Shown one piece after another: positions 48,274 to 55,865 of a stretch of 64,000 nt of DNA. The notes below the pieces were generated by a model. It searched no databases, had not been told where the DNA came from, and worked only from the letters and a program-made list of their open reading frames with translations. Positions within the stretch are counted from its first letter, which is position 1, and each line of letters opens with the position of its first letter. Made by a program: the position numbers and the translations under genes. Origin of the DNA: Amycolatopsis bullii (GTDB lineage Bacteria > Actinomycetota > Actinomycetes > Mycobacteriales > Pseudonocardiaceae). The stretch spans positions 1 through 64,000 of the forward strand of contig NZ_BNAW01000044.1 of NCBI RefSeq assembly GCF_014654205.1, given 5' to 3'.

Positions 48274-49374
48274 TCAGCCGCCGAACCACGGCTCGTCGAC
48301 GGTCCTCGGCGGGCCCGACGTCCGCCCGACCCGCAGCTCGGTCGGCAGGGTGATCGTCTTGGGCGCGCTCCGCTCGCCCGAACTGAGCAGCAGCCGTCCG
48401 GCCGTCTTGCCCTTCTCCAGGACCGGCTGGTGGACCGTGGTGAGCCCGATCCGCTCGGCTTCGGCGATGCCGTCGAAGCCGGTCACGGTCAGGTCCTGCG
48501 GCACCCGCAGCCCGCGGCGCTCGGCCTCGGCCATGGCGCCGAGCGCGAGGATGTCCGAGGTGCAGATGACCGCCGTGATCTGCGGGTACGCGTCCAGCAG
48601 CTGGCGGGCCGCGGACGCGCCGTCGTCCACCGTGTGGTCGAAGCGCTCGACCACCGGGACGCCCGCCCAGTCGACGCCCGCCGCCGAGAACGCGACGGCC
48701 AGCGCCTCCAGCCGGGTGCGCTGGACGTGGAAGTGCGCACCGCTCTGCCGCGTCGCGGAGACGAAGTCGTCGTTGCGCTCGCGGGCCAGGCGCATGCAGA
48801 TCACGCCGACCTGCCGGTGTCCCAGCGTCACCAGGTGCTCGGCGATCTTGCCGACGGCGGCGGCGTCGTCCGGGCCGACGCGGTCGATGCCTTCGAGGCT
48901 CGGCTGGTCGATGATCACCGTCGGCACCGGGCGTTCCAGCACGGCGGCCAGGTGCGGGTCGTCGTCCGGGACGGAGTAGACGACGAACCCGTCTACGCCC
49001 GCGCGGTGCACCGCGGCGACGTCCTCGCGGCCGGGGCTGGCGGGCACCAGGTGCAGGCCGACGCCGGCGTCTTCGCAGGCCAGCGCCAGTCCTTCGAGCA
49101 CGCCGACGGCGGCGGGGTCGCGGAAGGCGTAGGAGAGGTTCTCGGTGAGCAGCAGCCCGACCGCGCCCGCCTTGCGCGTGCGCAGGGAGCGGGCGACCGG
49201 GTCGGGGCCGGGGTAGCCGAGGCGTCGCGCGGTCTCGAGGACGCGGCGGCGCAGTTCCGGGGACAGCTGGTCCGGCCGGTTGTAGGCGTTGGACACCGTG
49301 GTCCTGGACACACCGAGCTCCGCCGCGAGCGACGCCAGCGTCGCCTGCCTCCGGGTGCGAATAGGACGTCCCAT
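48274..49374 (-). CDS. LacI-family transcriptional regulator
   Basis: A 366-residue repressor. The N-terminal HTH reads ATLASLAAELGVSRTTVSNA followed by hinge helix LSPELRRRVLETARRLGY; the periplasmic-binding-like core follows (AVGLLLTENLSYAF..., AVICTSDILALGAMAEAERRG, VTGFDGIAEAERIGLTTV). The sugar-type ligand cannot be told. ATG 49374 (MGRPIRTRRQ) gives a normal N-terminus. A 13-bp palindrome sits 5 bases upstream of it and suggests autoregulation. It diverges from znuA, but no sugar genes are nearby. Confidence 0.9.
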   Translation of the reverse strand: MGRPIRTRRQATLASLAAELGVSRTTVSNAYNRPDQLSPELRRRVLETARRLGYPGPDPVARSLRTRKAGAVGLLLTENLSYAFRDPAAVGVLEGLALACEDAGVGLHLVPASPGREDVAAVHRAGVDGFVVYSVPDDDPHLAAVLERPVPTVIIDQPSLEGIDRVGPDDAAAVGKIAEHLVTLGHRQVGVICMRLARERNDDFVSATRQSGAHFHVQRTRLEALAVAFSAAGVDWAGVPVVERFDHTVDDGASAARQLLDAYPQITAVICTSDILALGAMAEAERRGLRVPQDLTVTGFDGIAEAERIGLTTVHQPVLEKGKTAGRLLLSSGERSAPKTITLPTELRVGRTSGPPRTVDEPWFGG

Positions 49375-49379
49375 CAGCA

Positions 49380-49392
49380 AACCGTAACGGTT
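49380..49392. promoter_or_regulatory. Palindromic operator-like site before the LacI gene
   Basis: AACCGTAACGGTT is a perfect odd-length palindrome (AACCGT-A-ACGGTT) at 49380-49392, between 5 and 18 bases upstream of the LacI start codon. Short symmetric sites with CG-containing half-sites are usual for LacI-family proteins, so autorepression is likely. Confidence 0.5.
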
Positions 49393-49513
49393 CAGATCGA
49401 ATTCATGAAGAGACACCCCGCGTGGTCGATGTCTCGATCCGCATGCACGAAGACGCATACACCAAACCGAGAGCGGATGGCCAGGAAGTCATCCGGATGG
49501 GGTAAGGTGAATC

Positions 49514-49528
49514 TGACAACGGTTTCCA
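49514..49528. promoter_or_regulatory. Possible Zur operator in the znuA promoter region
   Basis: TGACAACGGTTTCCA is an imperfect dyad (TG..AAC-G-GTT..CA) in the place where a zinc-uptake repressor would bind, 26-41 bases before the znuA ATG. It matches the general Zur form TGAAAAnnnTTTTCA only in part. Confidence 0.3.
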
Positions 49529-49554
49529 TTAGCGTCTGTGTCAGGAGTCTTCCG

Positions 49555-50463
49555 ATGAGTTCCCGCACCAGGAGCGTCCTCGCGGCCGCTTCGGCCCTGT
49601 CCGTGTTCGCCTTGGCCGCGTGCTCCGGTGGGACGTCCTCCGACGGCGGCGGCGCGCAGGCGGGCAGTGACGGCAAGGTGAAGGTCGTCGCCTCGACCGA
49701 CGTCTGGGGCAGCGTCGCCAGTGCCGTCGGCGGCGAGAACGTCGAGGTCAAGGCCATCATCCACGACCCGTCGGCCGACCCGCACTCGTACGAGACGACG
49801 GCGGACGACGCCCTCGCGGCGAAGGGCGCGCAGCTGCTGCTCTCCAACGGCGGCGGGTACGACGAGTTCTTCGGCAAGCTCACCGAGCAGGCGGGGAACG
49901 CGAAGAAGCTGGTCGCCTACGACATCGCCGCGACCGGCGACGAGAACGAGCACGTCTGGTACGACCTGCCGGGCGTCGACAAGGTCGCCGACCAGCTCGC
50001 CGCGCAGCTGGGCGAGCTCAAGCCGGCGGCCAAGCAGCAGTTCGCCGACAACGCGACCGCGTTCAAGGCGAAGGTCGACGCGCTCGAGAAGCGGCTCGAA
50101 GAGCTGGGGACCACCCACCCGGGCACGAAGGTCGTCGTCACCGAGCCGGTCGCGCACTACCTGCTCGCGAGCGCGAAGATCGCCGACGCGACGCCCAAGG
50201 CGTTCTCGGACGCGGTGGAGAACGACACCGACGTCCCGGCCGACGCCGTCAGCGCCTACAAGCAGCTCATCGCCACCAAGCAGGTCAAGGCGCTGGTGAA
50301 CAACGAGCAGACGGTGACGCCGCTGACCCAGGACGTCGTCAAGCAGGCGAAGGACGCCGGGATCGGCGTGGTCGGCGTGACCGAAACGCTCCCCGCGGGT
50401 GTGACGGACTACATTGGCTGGATGACCGGGGAAGTCGACGAGCTGGCTGGGGCGTTGAAGTAG
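49555..50463 (+). CDS. znuA: Metal (zinc/manganese) ABC transporter substrate-binding lipoprotein
   Basis: A 302-residue lipoprotein (signal SALSVFALAAC, Cys23) of the ZnuA/TroA cluster 9 family. Likely metal ligands are His in IHDPSADPHSYE, His in DENEHVWYDLP, His in EPVAHYLLAS and an acid near the C-terminus (NNEQTVTPL region). The long His-rich loop of many ZnuA proteins is missing, so manganese is not excluded. ATG 49555 follows CAGGAG. znuC starts 2 bases after its stop. Confidence 0.9.
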   Translation: MSSRTRSVLAAASALSVFALAACSGGTSSDGGGAQAGSDGKVKVVASTDVWGSVASAVGGENVEVKAIIHDPSADPHSYETTADDALAAKGAQLLLSNGGGYDEFFGKLTEQAGNAKKLVAYDIAATGDENEHVWYDLPGVDKVADQLAAQLGELKPAAKQQFADNATAFKAKVDALEKRLEELGTTHPGTKVVVTEPVAHYLLASAKIADATPKAFSDAVENDTDVPADAVSAYKQLIATKQVKALVNNEQTVTPLTQDVVKQAKDAGIGVVGVTETLPAGVTDYIGWMTGEVDELAGALK

Positions 50464-50465
50464 CC

Positions 50466-51311
50466 ATGCCACCCATCTCCGACGACGTGCGCCCCGCGGT
50501 CCGGGTCCGTGGGGCGGGCCTCGCGTTCGGCCCGCGCACCCTCTGGTCCGGGCTGGACCTCGTCGTCGAGCCGGGCGAGTTCGTCGCCGTGCTCGGCCCG
50601 AACGGTTCCGGCAAGAGCAGCTTCCTCAAGGCGCTGCTGGGCATGCAGGACCTCTCGGCGGGCACGGTCGAGATCGCGGGTGGCCGCCCGGGCGGCGCGA
50701 ACCGCAAGATCGGGTACATCCCGCAGCAGCGCGCGATCGACGAGTCGCTGACGCTGCGCGGCGTCGACCTGGTCGGGCTGGGCCTCGACGGGCACCGCTG
50801 GGGTTTCGGGTTCCCGGGCATCGCGGCACGACGTCGTCTCGTCGCGTCGGCGATTGCCCACGTGGGAGCGACGCGGTACGCGAAACAGCCGGTCGGCCGG
50901 CTGTCCGGCGGCGAGCAGCAGCGGCTGCGGGTGGCGCAGGCCCTGGTCGGCGACCCCGAGGTGCTGCTCTGCGACGAGCCGCTGCTCTCGCTCGACCTCG
51001 CGCACCAGCGCGCGATCAGCGAGCTGATCGACTTCCGGCGGCGCGCGGCGGGCACGGCGGTGCTGTTCGTGACCCACGAGATCAACCCGGTGCTGCCGTT
51101 CGTCGACCGCGTGCTCTACCTGGTCAACGGCCAGTTCCGGATCGGCAAGCCGGACGAGGTCATGACCACGGCCACGCTGTCGGAGCTGTACGGCACCCGC
51201 GTCGAGGTGCTCAAGGTCGGCGGCCAGATCCACATCGCGGGCGCGCAGAGCGCGTTGTGCGAGGCCGAGCCGCACCACCACGAACACGACGTCGAAGAGC
51301 AAGTGGGCTGA
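50466..51311 (+). CDS. znuC: Metal ABC transporter ATP-binding protein
   Basis: A 281-residue ATPase with Walker A VLGPNGSGKSSFLKALLG, Q-loop YIPQQRAID, signature RLSGGEQQRLRVAQAL and Walker B VLLCDEPLLSLDLAHQR. The C-terminus carries an acidic, His-rich end (EAEPHHHEHDVEEQ) that may sense or store metal. It partners ZnuA and ZnuB; the gene spacing is 2 and 3 bases, so this is one operon. Confidence 0.93.
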   Translation: MPPISDDVRPAVRVRGAGLAFGPRTLWSGLDLVVEPGEFVAVLGPNGSGKSSFLKALLGMQDLSAGTVEIAGGRPGGANRKIGYIPQQRAIDESLTLRGVDLVGLGLDGHRWGFGFPGIAARRRLVASAIAHVGATRYAKQPVGRLSGGEQQRLRVAQALVGDPEVLLCDEPLLSLDLAHQRAISELIDFRRRAAGTAVLFVTHEINPVLPFVDRVLYLVNGQFRIGKPDEVMTTATLSELYGTRVEVLKVGGQIHIAGAQSALCEAEPHHHEHDVEEQVG

Positions 51312-51314
51312 GTC

Positions 51315-52196
51315 TTGGATCTGTTCGACTTCGGCAAGACCTGGGAACTGATCACCGAGCTCGACGGCGTGCGGACGGCACTGCTGGCGGCGGCGATCCT
51401 CGGCCTGGTGGCGGGGGTGCTGGGCCCCCTGATCGTGATGCGGCGGATGTCGTTCGCGGTGCACGGCACGTCCGAGCTGGCCTTCACCGGCGGCGCGGCG
51501 GCCCTGCTCCTCGGCATCGGCGTCGAGTACGGCGCCCTGATCGGCGCGGTGGTGGCGGCGCTGCTGCTGGGCATCCTCGGCGCGCGCGACGCCGACCGCG
51601 ACTCGGTGATCGGCGTGATCCTGTCGTTCGGGCTCGGCATGGGCGTGCTGTTCCTGTCGTTCTACAAAGGACGGTCCGGGAACAAGTTCGGCATCCTGAC
51701 CGGCCAGATCATCACGATCGACTCGACGAACCTGACGTTGTTCGTGGTGTCGTCGGTGGTGGTGCTGGCGGTGCTGGCGCTGGTCTACCGGCCGCTGCTG
51801 TTCGCTTCGGTGGACCGGAACGTGGCCGTGGCCCGCGGCGTCCCGGTGAAGACGCTGACGGTGGTGTTCGCGCTGCTGGTGGGCGTCTCGACGGCGCTGA
51901 GCGTGAAGGTGGTCGGGTCGCTCCTGGTGGTGGCGCTGATGGTGACGCCCGCCGCGGCGGCGGCTCGCGTGACGGCGTCACCCTGGAAGGCGACGGTGCT
52001 GTCGGTGGTCTTCGCCGAGGTGTCGGCGATCGGCGGGATCGTCCTGTCCCTGGCGCCGGGGTTGCCGGTGAGCGCGTTCGTGACCGCGATTTCGTTCCTG
52101 ATCTACGTGGCCTGCCGGGTGCTCGCCTGGCAGCGCGACCGCCGGACCCGGGTCCGCTCGGTGGACCCCGCCCCGGACCTGGTCGCCGCGGCCTGA
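51315..52196 (+). CDS. znuB: Metal ABC transporter permease
   Basis: A 293-residue polytopic protein of the ABC-3 family with about eight helices, for example TALLAAAILGLVAGVLGPLI, then MRRMSFAVHGTSELAFTGGA (family motif), GILTGQIITI and VVALMVTPAAAAARVT. The TTG at 51315 starts MDLFDFGKTWELI three bases after the znuC stop; no better start exists. It completes the ZnuACB importer. Confidence 0.93.
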   Translation: MDLFDFGKTWELITELDGVRTALLAAAILGLVAGVLGPLIVMRRMSFAVHGTSELAFTGGAAALLLGIGVEYGALIGAVVAALLLGILGARDADRDSVIGVILSFGLGMGVLFLSFYKGRSGNKFGILTGQIITIDSTNLTLFVVSSVVVLAVLALVYRPLLFASVDRNVAVARGVPVKTLTVVFALLVGVSTALSVKVVGSLLVVALMVTPAAAAARVTASPWKATVLSVVFAEVSAIGGIVLSLAPGLPVSAFVTAISFLIYVACRVLAWQRDRRTRVRSVDPAPDLVAAA

Positions 52197-52199
52197 GGC

Positions 52200-52221
52200 G
52201 GCACTTTCACGTGAAAGTGCC
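52200..52221. terminator. Uninterrupted 22-bp palindrome after znuB
   Basis: GGCACTTTCAC at 52200-52210 is followed directly by its reverse complement GTGAAAGTGCC (52211-52221), a perfect dyad with no loop. It lies between convergent znuB and the DUF445 gene. It shares the core GGCACTTTCACG with the hairpins at 44761-44795. It may terminate both transcripts or bind a protein. Confidence 0.6.
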
Positions 52222-52224
52222 CCT

Positions 52225-53433
52225 TTAGCCGAGCATCAGCAGGACCTGCAGCTCGCCCACCACGAACCCGATCACCCCGCCGACGGCGATCAGCTTCCAC
52301 TCGTCCTGCCGGAACGCCGGCCGCAGCAGGCCCTCGAACTCCAGCGGGGTCAGCGCCAGCATCCGCTGCTCGATCACCTTCGCCACGTCCATCGCCTCGG
52401 TGAGGTACCCCTCGGCGTACCGGGCCGTGTCCGGCAGCTGCTCCAGCGCCTTCCGGGCGGCCGCGTGCTTCATCTCGCGCAGGCGCGTGCCGCCCACCGT
52501 CCAGGCCAGGGGCATCTGCGCGTCGACCGTTTCCGACACCAGGTGCTCCACCCGCGCCGCCAGCCGGTCGGCGCGGGGGCCGCGCAGGATCGCGTCCAGC
52601 AGGTTCCGGACGGTCAGGACCTCGGTCGCGATCAGCTCGCCGTACTGCCGCGCCACCTCGGCCCGGCGGCGCTGGAACTTGCCCTGGAAGATCACCCGGC
52701 CCATGCGCACCGGCTCGCGCGGGACGAAGATCAGCTTGATGGCCAGCCAGTCCGTGCACAGCCCGATGACCCCGCCGAAGATCGGCAGCACCCACGGTTC
52801 GCGCGTGAGCGCCCACACGATCGTCTGCACGAGCCCCAGCCCGAACCCGAAGTAGACGCCCATCCGCGCGATGAACGCCATCTCCGGGCGGGACGTTTCG
52901 CGGATCAGCCGGACCAGCAGCTTCTTGTCGCGGGTCAGCTGCTGGACCGTCATGTGCTGGACGTCGAGCACTTCGTCGAGGTGCTCGCGGACGTCGTCGA
53001 GGAAGTCCCGCACCAGCCGCGGCGCCGACGCCTGGACCTGCTTGACCAGCATTTCCTGGGCCAGCGTCGGCATGACCTCCCACAGCCGCGGGTGGTGCTC
53101 GGCCAGCACCTCGCGCGCGATGTGGCCGACCGCGCGCAGCAGCGGCTGTTCCAGCTCGCTGGTGATGATCACCGGGTCGATCCGCTCGAGGACTTCGCGC
53201 AGGTCGAGCAGGTTCGCCGTGAGCAGTTCGGTGGCGACCGCGGCCATCCGGCCGCCGTGCTTCGGGACGACGCCCTGCCAGCCGAGCAGCGGCGGGATCC
53301 CGACGAACTCGAGCGGCCGGAACATCATCTCGATGGCGACGCGCTTGGTGACGTACCCGATCAGCGCGGCGACGAACGGCATCGCCGCGTACAGCGGCCA
53401 GTGCAGGGCGAGGTCGTGCAGGACAGCGTCCAT
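52225..53433 (-). CDS. DUF445 family membrane protein
   Basis: A 402-residue protein. N-terminal helix with VAALIGYVTKRVAIEMMFRPLEFVG and LLGWQGVVPKHGGRMA, the DUF445 signature, central coiled region, a middle helix pair VLPIFGGVIGLCTDWLAIKLIF, and a final helix VGGVIGFVVGELQVLLML. The N- and C-terminal membrane segments with a large soluble middle fit the YheB/DUF445 family, of unknown function. The ATG at 53433 is preferred to an upstream in-frame start. A broken relative lies immediately upstream. Confidence 0.85.
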   Translation of the reverse strand: MDAVLHDLALHWPLYAAMPFVAALIGYVTKRVAIEMMFRPLEFVGIPPLLGWQGVVPKHGGRMAAVATELLTANLLDLREVLERIDPVIITSELEQPLLRAVGHIAREVLAEHHPRLWEVMPTLAQEMLVKQVQASAPRLVRDFLDDVREHLDEVLDVQHMTVQQLTRDKKLLVRLIRETSRPEMAFIARMGVYFGFGLGLVQTIVWALTREPWVLPIFGGVIGLCTDWLAIKLIFVPREPVRMGRVIFQGKFQRRRAEVARQYGELIATEVLTVRNLLDAILRGPRADRLAARVEHLVSETVDAQMPLAWTVGGTRLREMKHAAARKALEQLPDTARYAEGYLTEAMDVAKVIEQRMLALTPLEFEGLLRPAFRQDEWKLIAVGGVIGFVVGELQVLLMLG

Positions 53434-53473
53434 TCCGGCCTCCCTCCCGGTCCCGAGAGCGAAACCGTACCGG

Positions 53474-53667
53474 CTACCCGAGCAGGGCGAGCACCTGCAG
53501 TTCACCCACCAGCCCACCGATGCGCGGGTAGAAGATCATCTCGAGGGCGAGCCAGTCCGTGACGAAGCCCGTGACGAAACCGAAGACCGGGATCCGACGT
53601 GCCAGCGCGCGCCGAGGTCGGCGAGTATGTCCACAATGGCCTCCGCGGTCGGGCCCCGGAACGCCAT
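53474..53667 (-). pseudogene. Truncated and frameshifted DUF445 paralogue
   Basis: From ATG 53667 one frame reads AEAIVDILADLGARW; a shift then gives RIPVFGFVTGFVTDWLALEM and IFYPRIGGLVGELQVLALLG to a stop at 53474. The second part combines the DUF445 TDWLAxxxIFxPR segment with the C-terminal GELQVLxxLG ending, with everything between missing. This looks like a decayed, internally deleted copy of the neighbouring gene. A small functional membrane peptide using only the second frame cannot be excluded. Confidence 0.6.
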
Positions 53668-53748
53668 GCGTCACCGGGGGTTCCCATATCCGTGATGCAT
53701 CCGTTTGGCGGTACGCATCGAAGGACCCTTGCTCATTAAGGTGGCCCG

Positions 53749-54669
53749 ATGGTCGCGCCTGAGAAGCCCCAGTCCGCCCCGAAGACCGCCCAGTTCGCCG
53801 TGGGTGTCCGCGGCTACAACCAGCGCCAGGTCGACGAGCGTCTCGCCGAGCTGACCAAGGAGCTTCGCGAGACGTCCCGCAACCGCGACGACGCCGTCGC
53901 GACGTCCGCTGATCTGACGAAGGCGCTCGCCTACGCGCAGAAGGAGCTGGCCGAGACGAAGGCCGCCCTGGCCAGGATGAGTTCGAGCCCGTCCGGCGCG
54001 GGCGCGATGGCCGAGCGCGTCCGGATGATGATGCAGCTCGCCGAAGAGGAGATCGCGGACCTCCGCGCGGCGGCCGAGGCGGATGCGGCCTCCACCCGCG
54101 ACCAGGCGGACAAGTACGCGCACGAGACCCGCCGCACGGCCGACAAGCTGGCGAAGGACGCGGAGGAGGAGCGCGCCCGCCTGCTGTCGGAGGCGAAAGC
54201 CGAGATCGAGAAGCTGAACGCGGCGGCCGGGGCGAAGAGGGTCGAGCAGGCCGCGGCGGCCGAGCGAGCCCGCAAGGAAGCGGACGCGGCCGCCGAGGCG
54301 GCGGCGGCTTCGCTGCGCGAGGAGGCGGACCGCGTCGCGGCGGAGGAGCTGGCGGCGCGGAAGAAGGCCTTCGAGGAGGAGTTCGCGCGGAAGAAGCAGG
54401 AGACGGAGGCGGCGCTGGCTTCGGCGCAGAAGTCGCAGGCCGCGGCGGACGAGAACCGGAAGCTGGCACTGGACCTGCGCGCGAAGATCGCGGAGCGGAT
54501 CGCGGCGACGGATGTGGCGGTGAAGGAAGCCATGAGGTTGCTGGCGCCTTCGGAGGACGCGCCTGGTGGGGGTGCCCCGGCGAAGGGGGATCGGAAGCCG
54601 ACTCCGGCTCCGGCTTCTGCTCCTGCGGCGAAGGCCTCGGCTCCGTCCGCTGCTTCGGCGAAGGCTTAG
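53749..54669 (+). CDS. DivIVA-like coiled-coil protein
   Basis: A 306-residue protein. The N-terminus contains FAVGVRGYNQRQVDERLAEL, like the DivIVA membrane/curvature-binding motif, followed by about 220 residues of almost unbroken coiled coil rich in Ala, Glu, Lys and Arg, and a Pro/Ala-rich tail (KPTPAPASAPAAK). Relatives include DivIVA, Scy and FilP of actinobacteria, which organise polar growth. TAAGGT (53737-53742) is 6 bases before the ATG at 53749, suggesting a leaderless mRNA. DnaA boxes follow its stop by one base. Confidence 0.75.
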   Translation: MVAPEKPQSAPKTAQFAVGVRGYNQRQVDERLAELTKELRETSRNRDDAVATSADLTKALAYAQKELAETKAALARMSSSPSGAGAMAERVRMMMQLAEEEIADLRAAAEADAASTRDQADKYAHETRRTADKLAKDAEEERARLLSEAKAEIEKLNAAAGAKRVEQAAAAERARKEADAAAEAAAASLREEADRVAAEELAARKKAFEEEFARKKQETEAALASAQKSQAAADENRKLALDLRAKIAERIAATDVAVKEAMRLLAPSEDAPGGGAPAKGDRKPTPAPASAPAAKASAPSAASAKA

Positions 54670-54697
54670 TTATCCACATCGGGTTGGGTTGTCCACA
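54670..54697. other. Pair of DnaA boxes
   Basis: TTATCCACA (54670-54678, exact E. coli consensus) and TTGTCCACA (54689-54697) start 19 bases apart in the same orientation. The first begins with the last base after the stop of the DivIVA-like gene. The spacing and the pair of variants mirror the cluster at 7048-7088, which is in the opposite orientation. Confidence 0.6.
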
Positions 54698-54734
54698 GAT
54701 TTGCTGGGGACCCGTTTCTGCAGGCCAGGGGCGG

Positions 54735-54810
54735 TAGACTGGACTTGGGACGCCCCCCGGGGAGGGTGGGGGCCGTCTGGTTAGGGCCGGGGCCCGGCAA
54801 AGCCGGGGCG
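54735..54810 (+). other. Possible promoter and structured short transcript
   Basis: TAGACT (54735-54740) looks like a -10 box, although no good -35 is visible. It is followed by G/C-rich runs (GGGACGCCCCCCGGGGAGGG and GGGGGCC) and a small hairpin CCCGGC-AAA-GCCGGG (54793-54807). There is no ORF of useful length. A short RNA could start near 54747, but I cannot match it to a known family. The rest of the 545-base gap 54670-55214 holds the two repeats listed separately and no gene. Confidence 0.25.
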
Positions 54811-54822
54811 CTCTGGCTGACT

Positions 54823-54975
54823 GGCAGATCGCGTGCCCACCACCCCGAAGCCGGAATTGTGACTACGGCCGGCAGTACCGCGTCAAGGCGGGAAAGCGTG
54901 CCTTGACCCGGCACTGCCGGCCGTGTTGTGGCTTCGGATCGGGGCGGTGGGGAGGTCTGGGTGGGGTGCAGGTCC
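54823..54975 (+). repeat. Long palindromic repeat element, copy B
   Basis: Arms 54866-54889 and 54900-54923 pair at 22 of 24 positions around the ten-base loop GGGAAAGCGT. Outer arms CCGAAGCC (54845-54852) and GGCTTCGG (54930-54937), and CCACC with GGTGG beyond them, extend the fold to about 54838-54950. The opposite-facing copy A at 21617-21771 keeps the identical loop and the GTCAAGGC/GCCTTGAC stem. Transcribed, it would form one long hairpin with internal loops. No ORF is conserved between copies. Confidence 0.8.
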
Positions 54976-54996
54976 GGTCGGCAGGGTGCCGGTAAT

Positions 54997-55049
54997 GTCG
55001 TGAATGACTCATTCATTGCGTCTGATGTCAGGAATGAGTCATTCACGAC
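54997..55049. repeat. 18-bp palindrome of the GAATGAGTCATTC family
   Basis: GTCGTGAATGACTCATTC (54997-55014) and its exact reverse complement (55032-55049) enclose 17 bases. Inner sequence TGCGTCTGATGTCAG is related to the centre of the 16121-16175 element. Unlike that one it does not lie between convergent genes, since both flanking genes point right. Confidence 0.75.
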
Positions 55050-55214
55050 GTTCCAACCCGCTGCCGCACCCCCAGACACCGGCAGCCCGGTTCACAGCGC
55101 CCCGGGCTCCTGCTCCAAAGCGCATAAATCCCCCGTCCGGGGAGGTGGCCGACACTCGGCGCCGACTGGCAATCTGCAGTTGCCGATCAGCCACGAGACA
55201 GGACGGGCCTGCGC

Positions 55215-55865
55215 ATGATCCTCGAGACCGAGCGGGCCGCCGTGTGCGCCTATGCGCGCCGGATGGTCGGTGACGGCCTGGTCGTCGGCACCTCCGGGAA
55301 CGTCTCGCTGCGGGCCGCGGACCTCGTCGCCGTCACGCCCACCGGGGTGGCCTACTCGAGCCTCACCCCCGGTGACATCGCCGTCGTCGATCTCGGTGGG
55401 CAGGTTGTCGATGGTTCGCTCAAGCCGACGAGTGAACTTCCGATGCACCTGTCCGTGTACTGGGACGTTCGTGACCCGGACGGGGAGCCCGTGACCGCCG
55501 TCGTGCACACGCACTCGCCGCACGCCACCGCCGTCTCCACGCTCGTTCGCGAAGTTCCTCCCATCCACTACATCATCGCCACCGTCGGTCCCTCGGTGCG
55601 CGTCGCCCGCTACGCCACCTATGGCACGCCCGAGCTCGCTGCCGCCGTGCTGGAGGCGCTCGAAGGCCGCCGTGGCTGCCTGATGGCCAACCACGGCACG
55701 CTCACCTACGGAGACGGCCTCGAGGCCGCCTACCACCGCGCCCAGCAACTGGAATGGGCCTGCCGCGTGTGGCTGCTCGCCCAGAGCGCCGGCCGGCCCA
55801 GCCTGCTGCCGCCGCCCGAAGTCGCCAACGTCGTCGAGCGGCTGCGGGGCTACGGGCAGGGTTAG
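55215..55865 (+). CDS. Class II aldolase/adducin family protein (FucA-like)
   Basis: A 216-residue protein. Motifs: VVGTSGNVSLR (substrate loop), TPTGVAYSSLTPGDIAVVDL, KPTSELPMHL with the catalytic Glu, VVHTHSPHATAVS with two zinc His, and LMANHGTLTYG with the third His. This is the fuculose-1-phosphate aldolase/ribulose-5-phosphate epimerase fold, and residues for a zinc-dependent aldolase are intact. The sugar phosphate is unknown. ATG 55215 gives the usual start; no strong ribosome-binding site is seen. The stop overlaps the convergent HD gene by 4 bases. Confidence 0.88.
   Translation: MILETERAAVCAYARRMVGDGLVVGTSGNVSLRAADLVAVTPTGVAYSSLTPGDIAVVDLGGQVVDGSLKPTSELPMHLSVYWDVRDPDGEPVTAVVHTHSPHATAVSTLVREVPPIHYIIATVGPSVRVARYATYGTPELAAAVLEALEGRRGCLMANHGTLTYGDGLEAAYHRAQQLEWACRVWLLAQSAGRPSLLPPPEVANVVERLRGYGQG

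Noticed and set aside
54735..54840. Known structured RNA such as 6C RNA or RNase P RNA
   Set aside because: The G/C runs are suggestive, but I cannot find the conserved RNase P blocks or two C-loop hairpins of the 6C motif, so it is left as an unassigned possible transcript.
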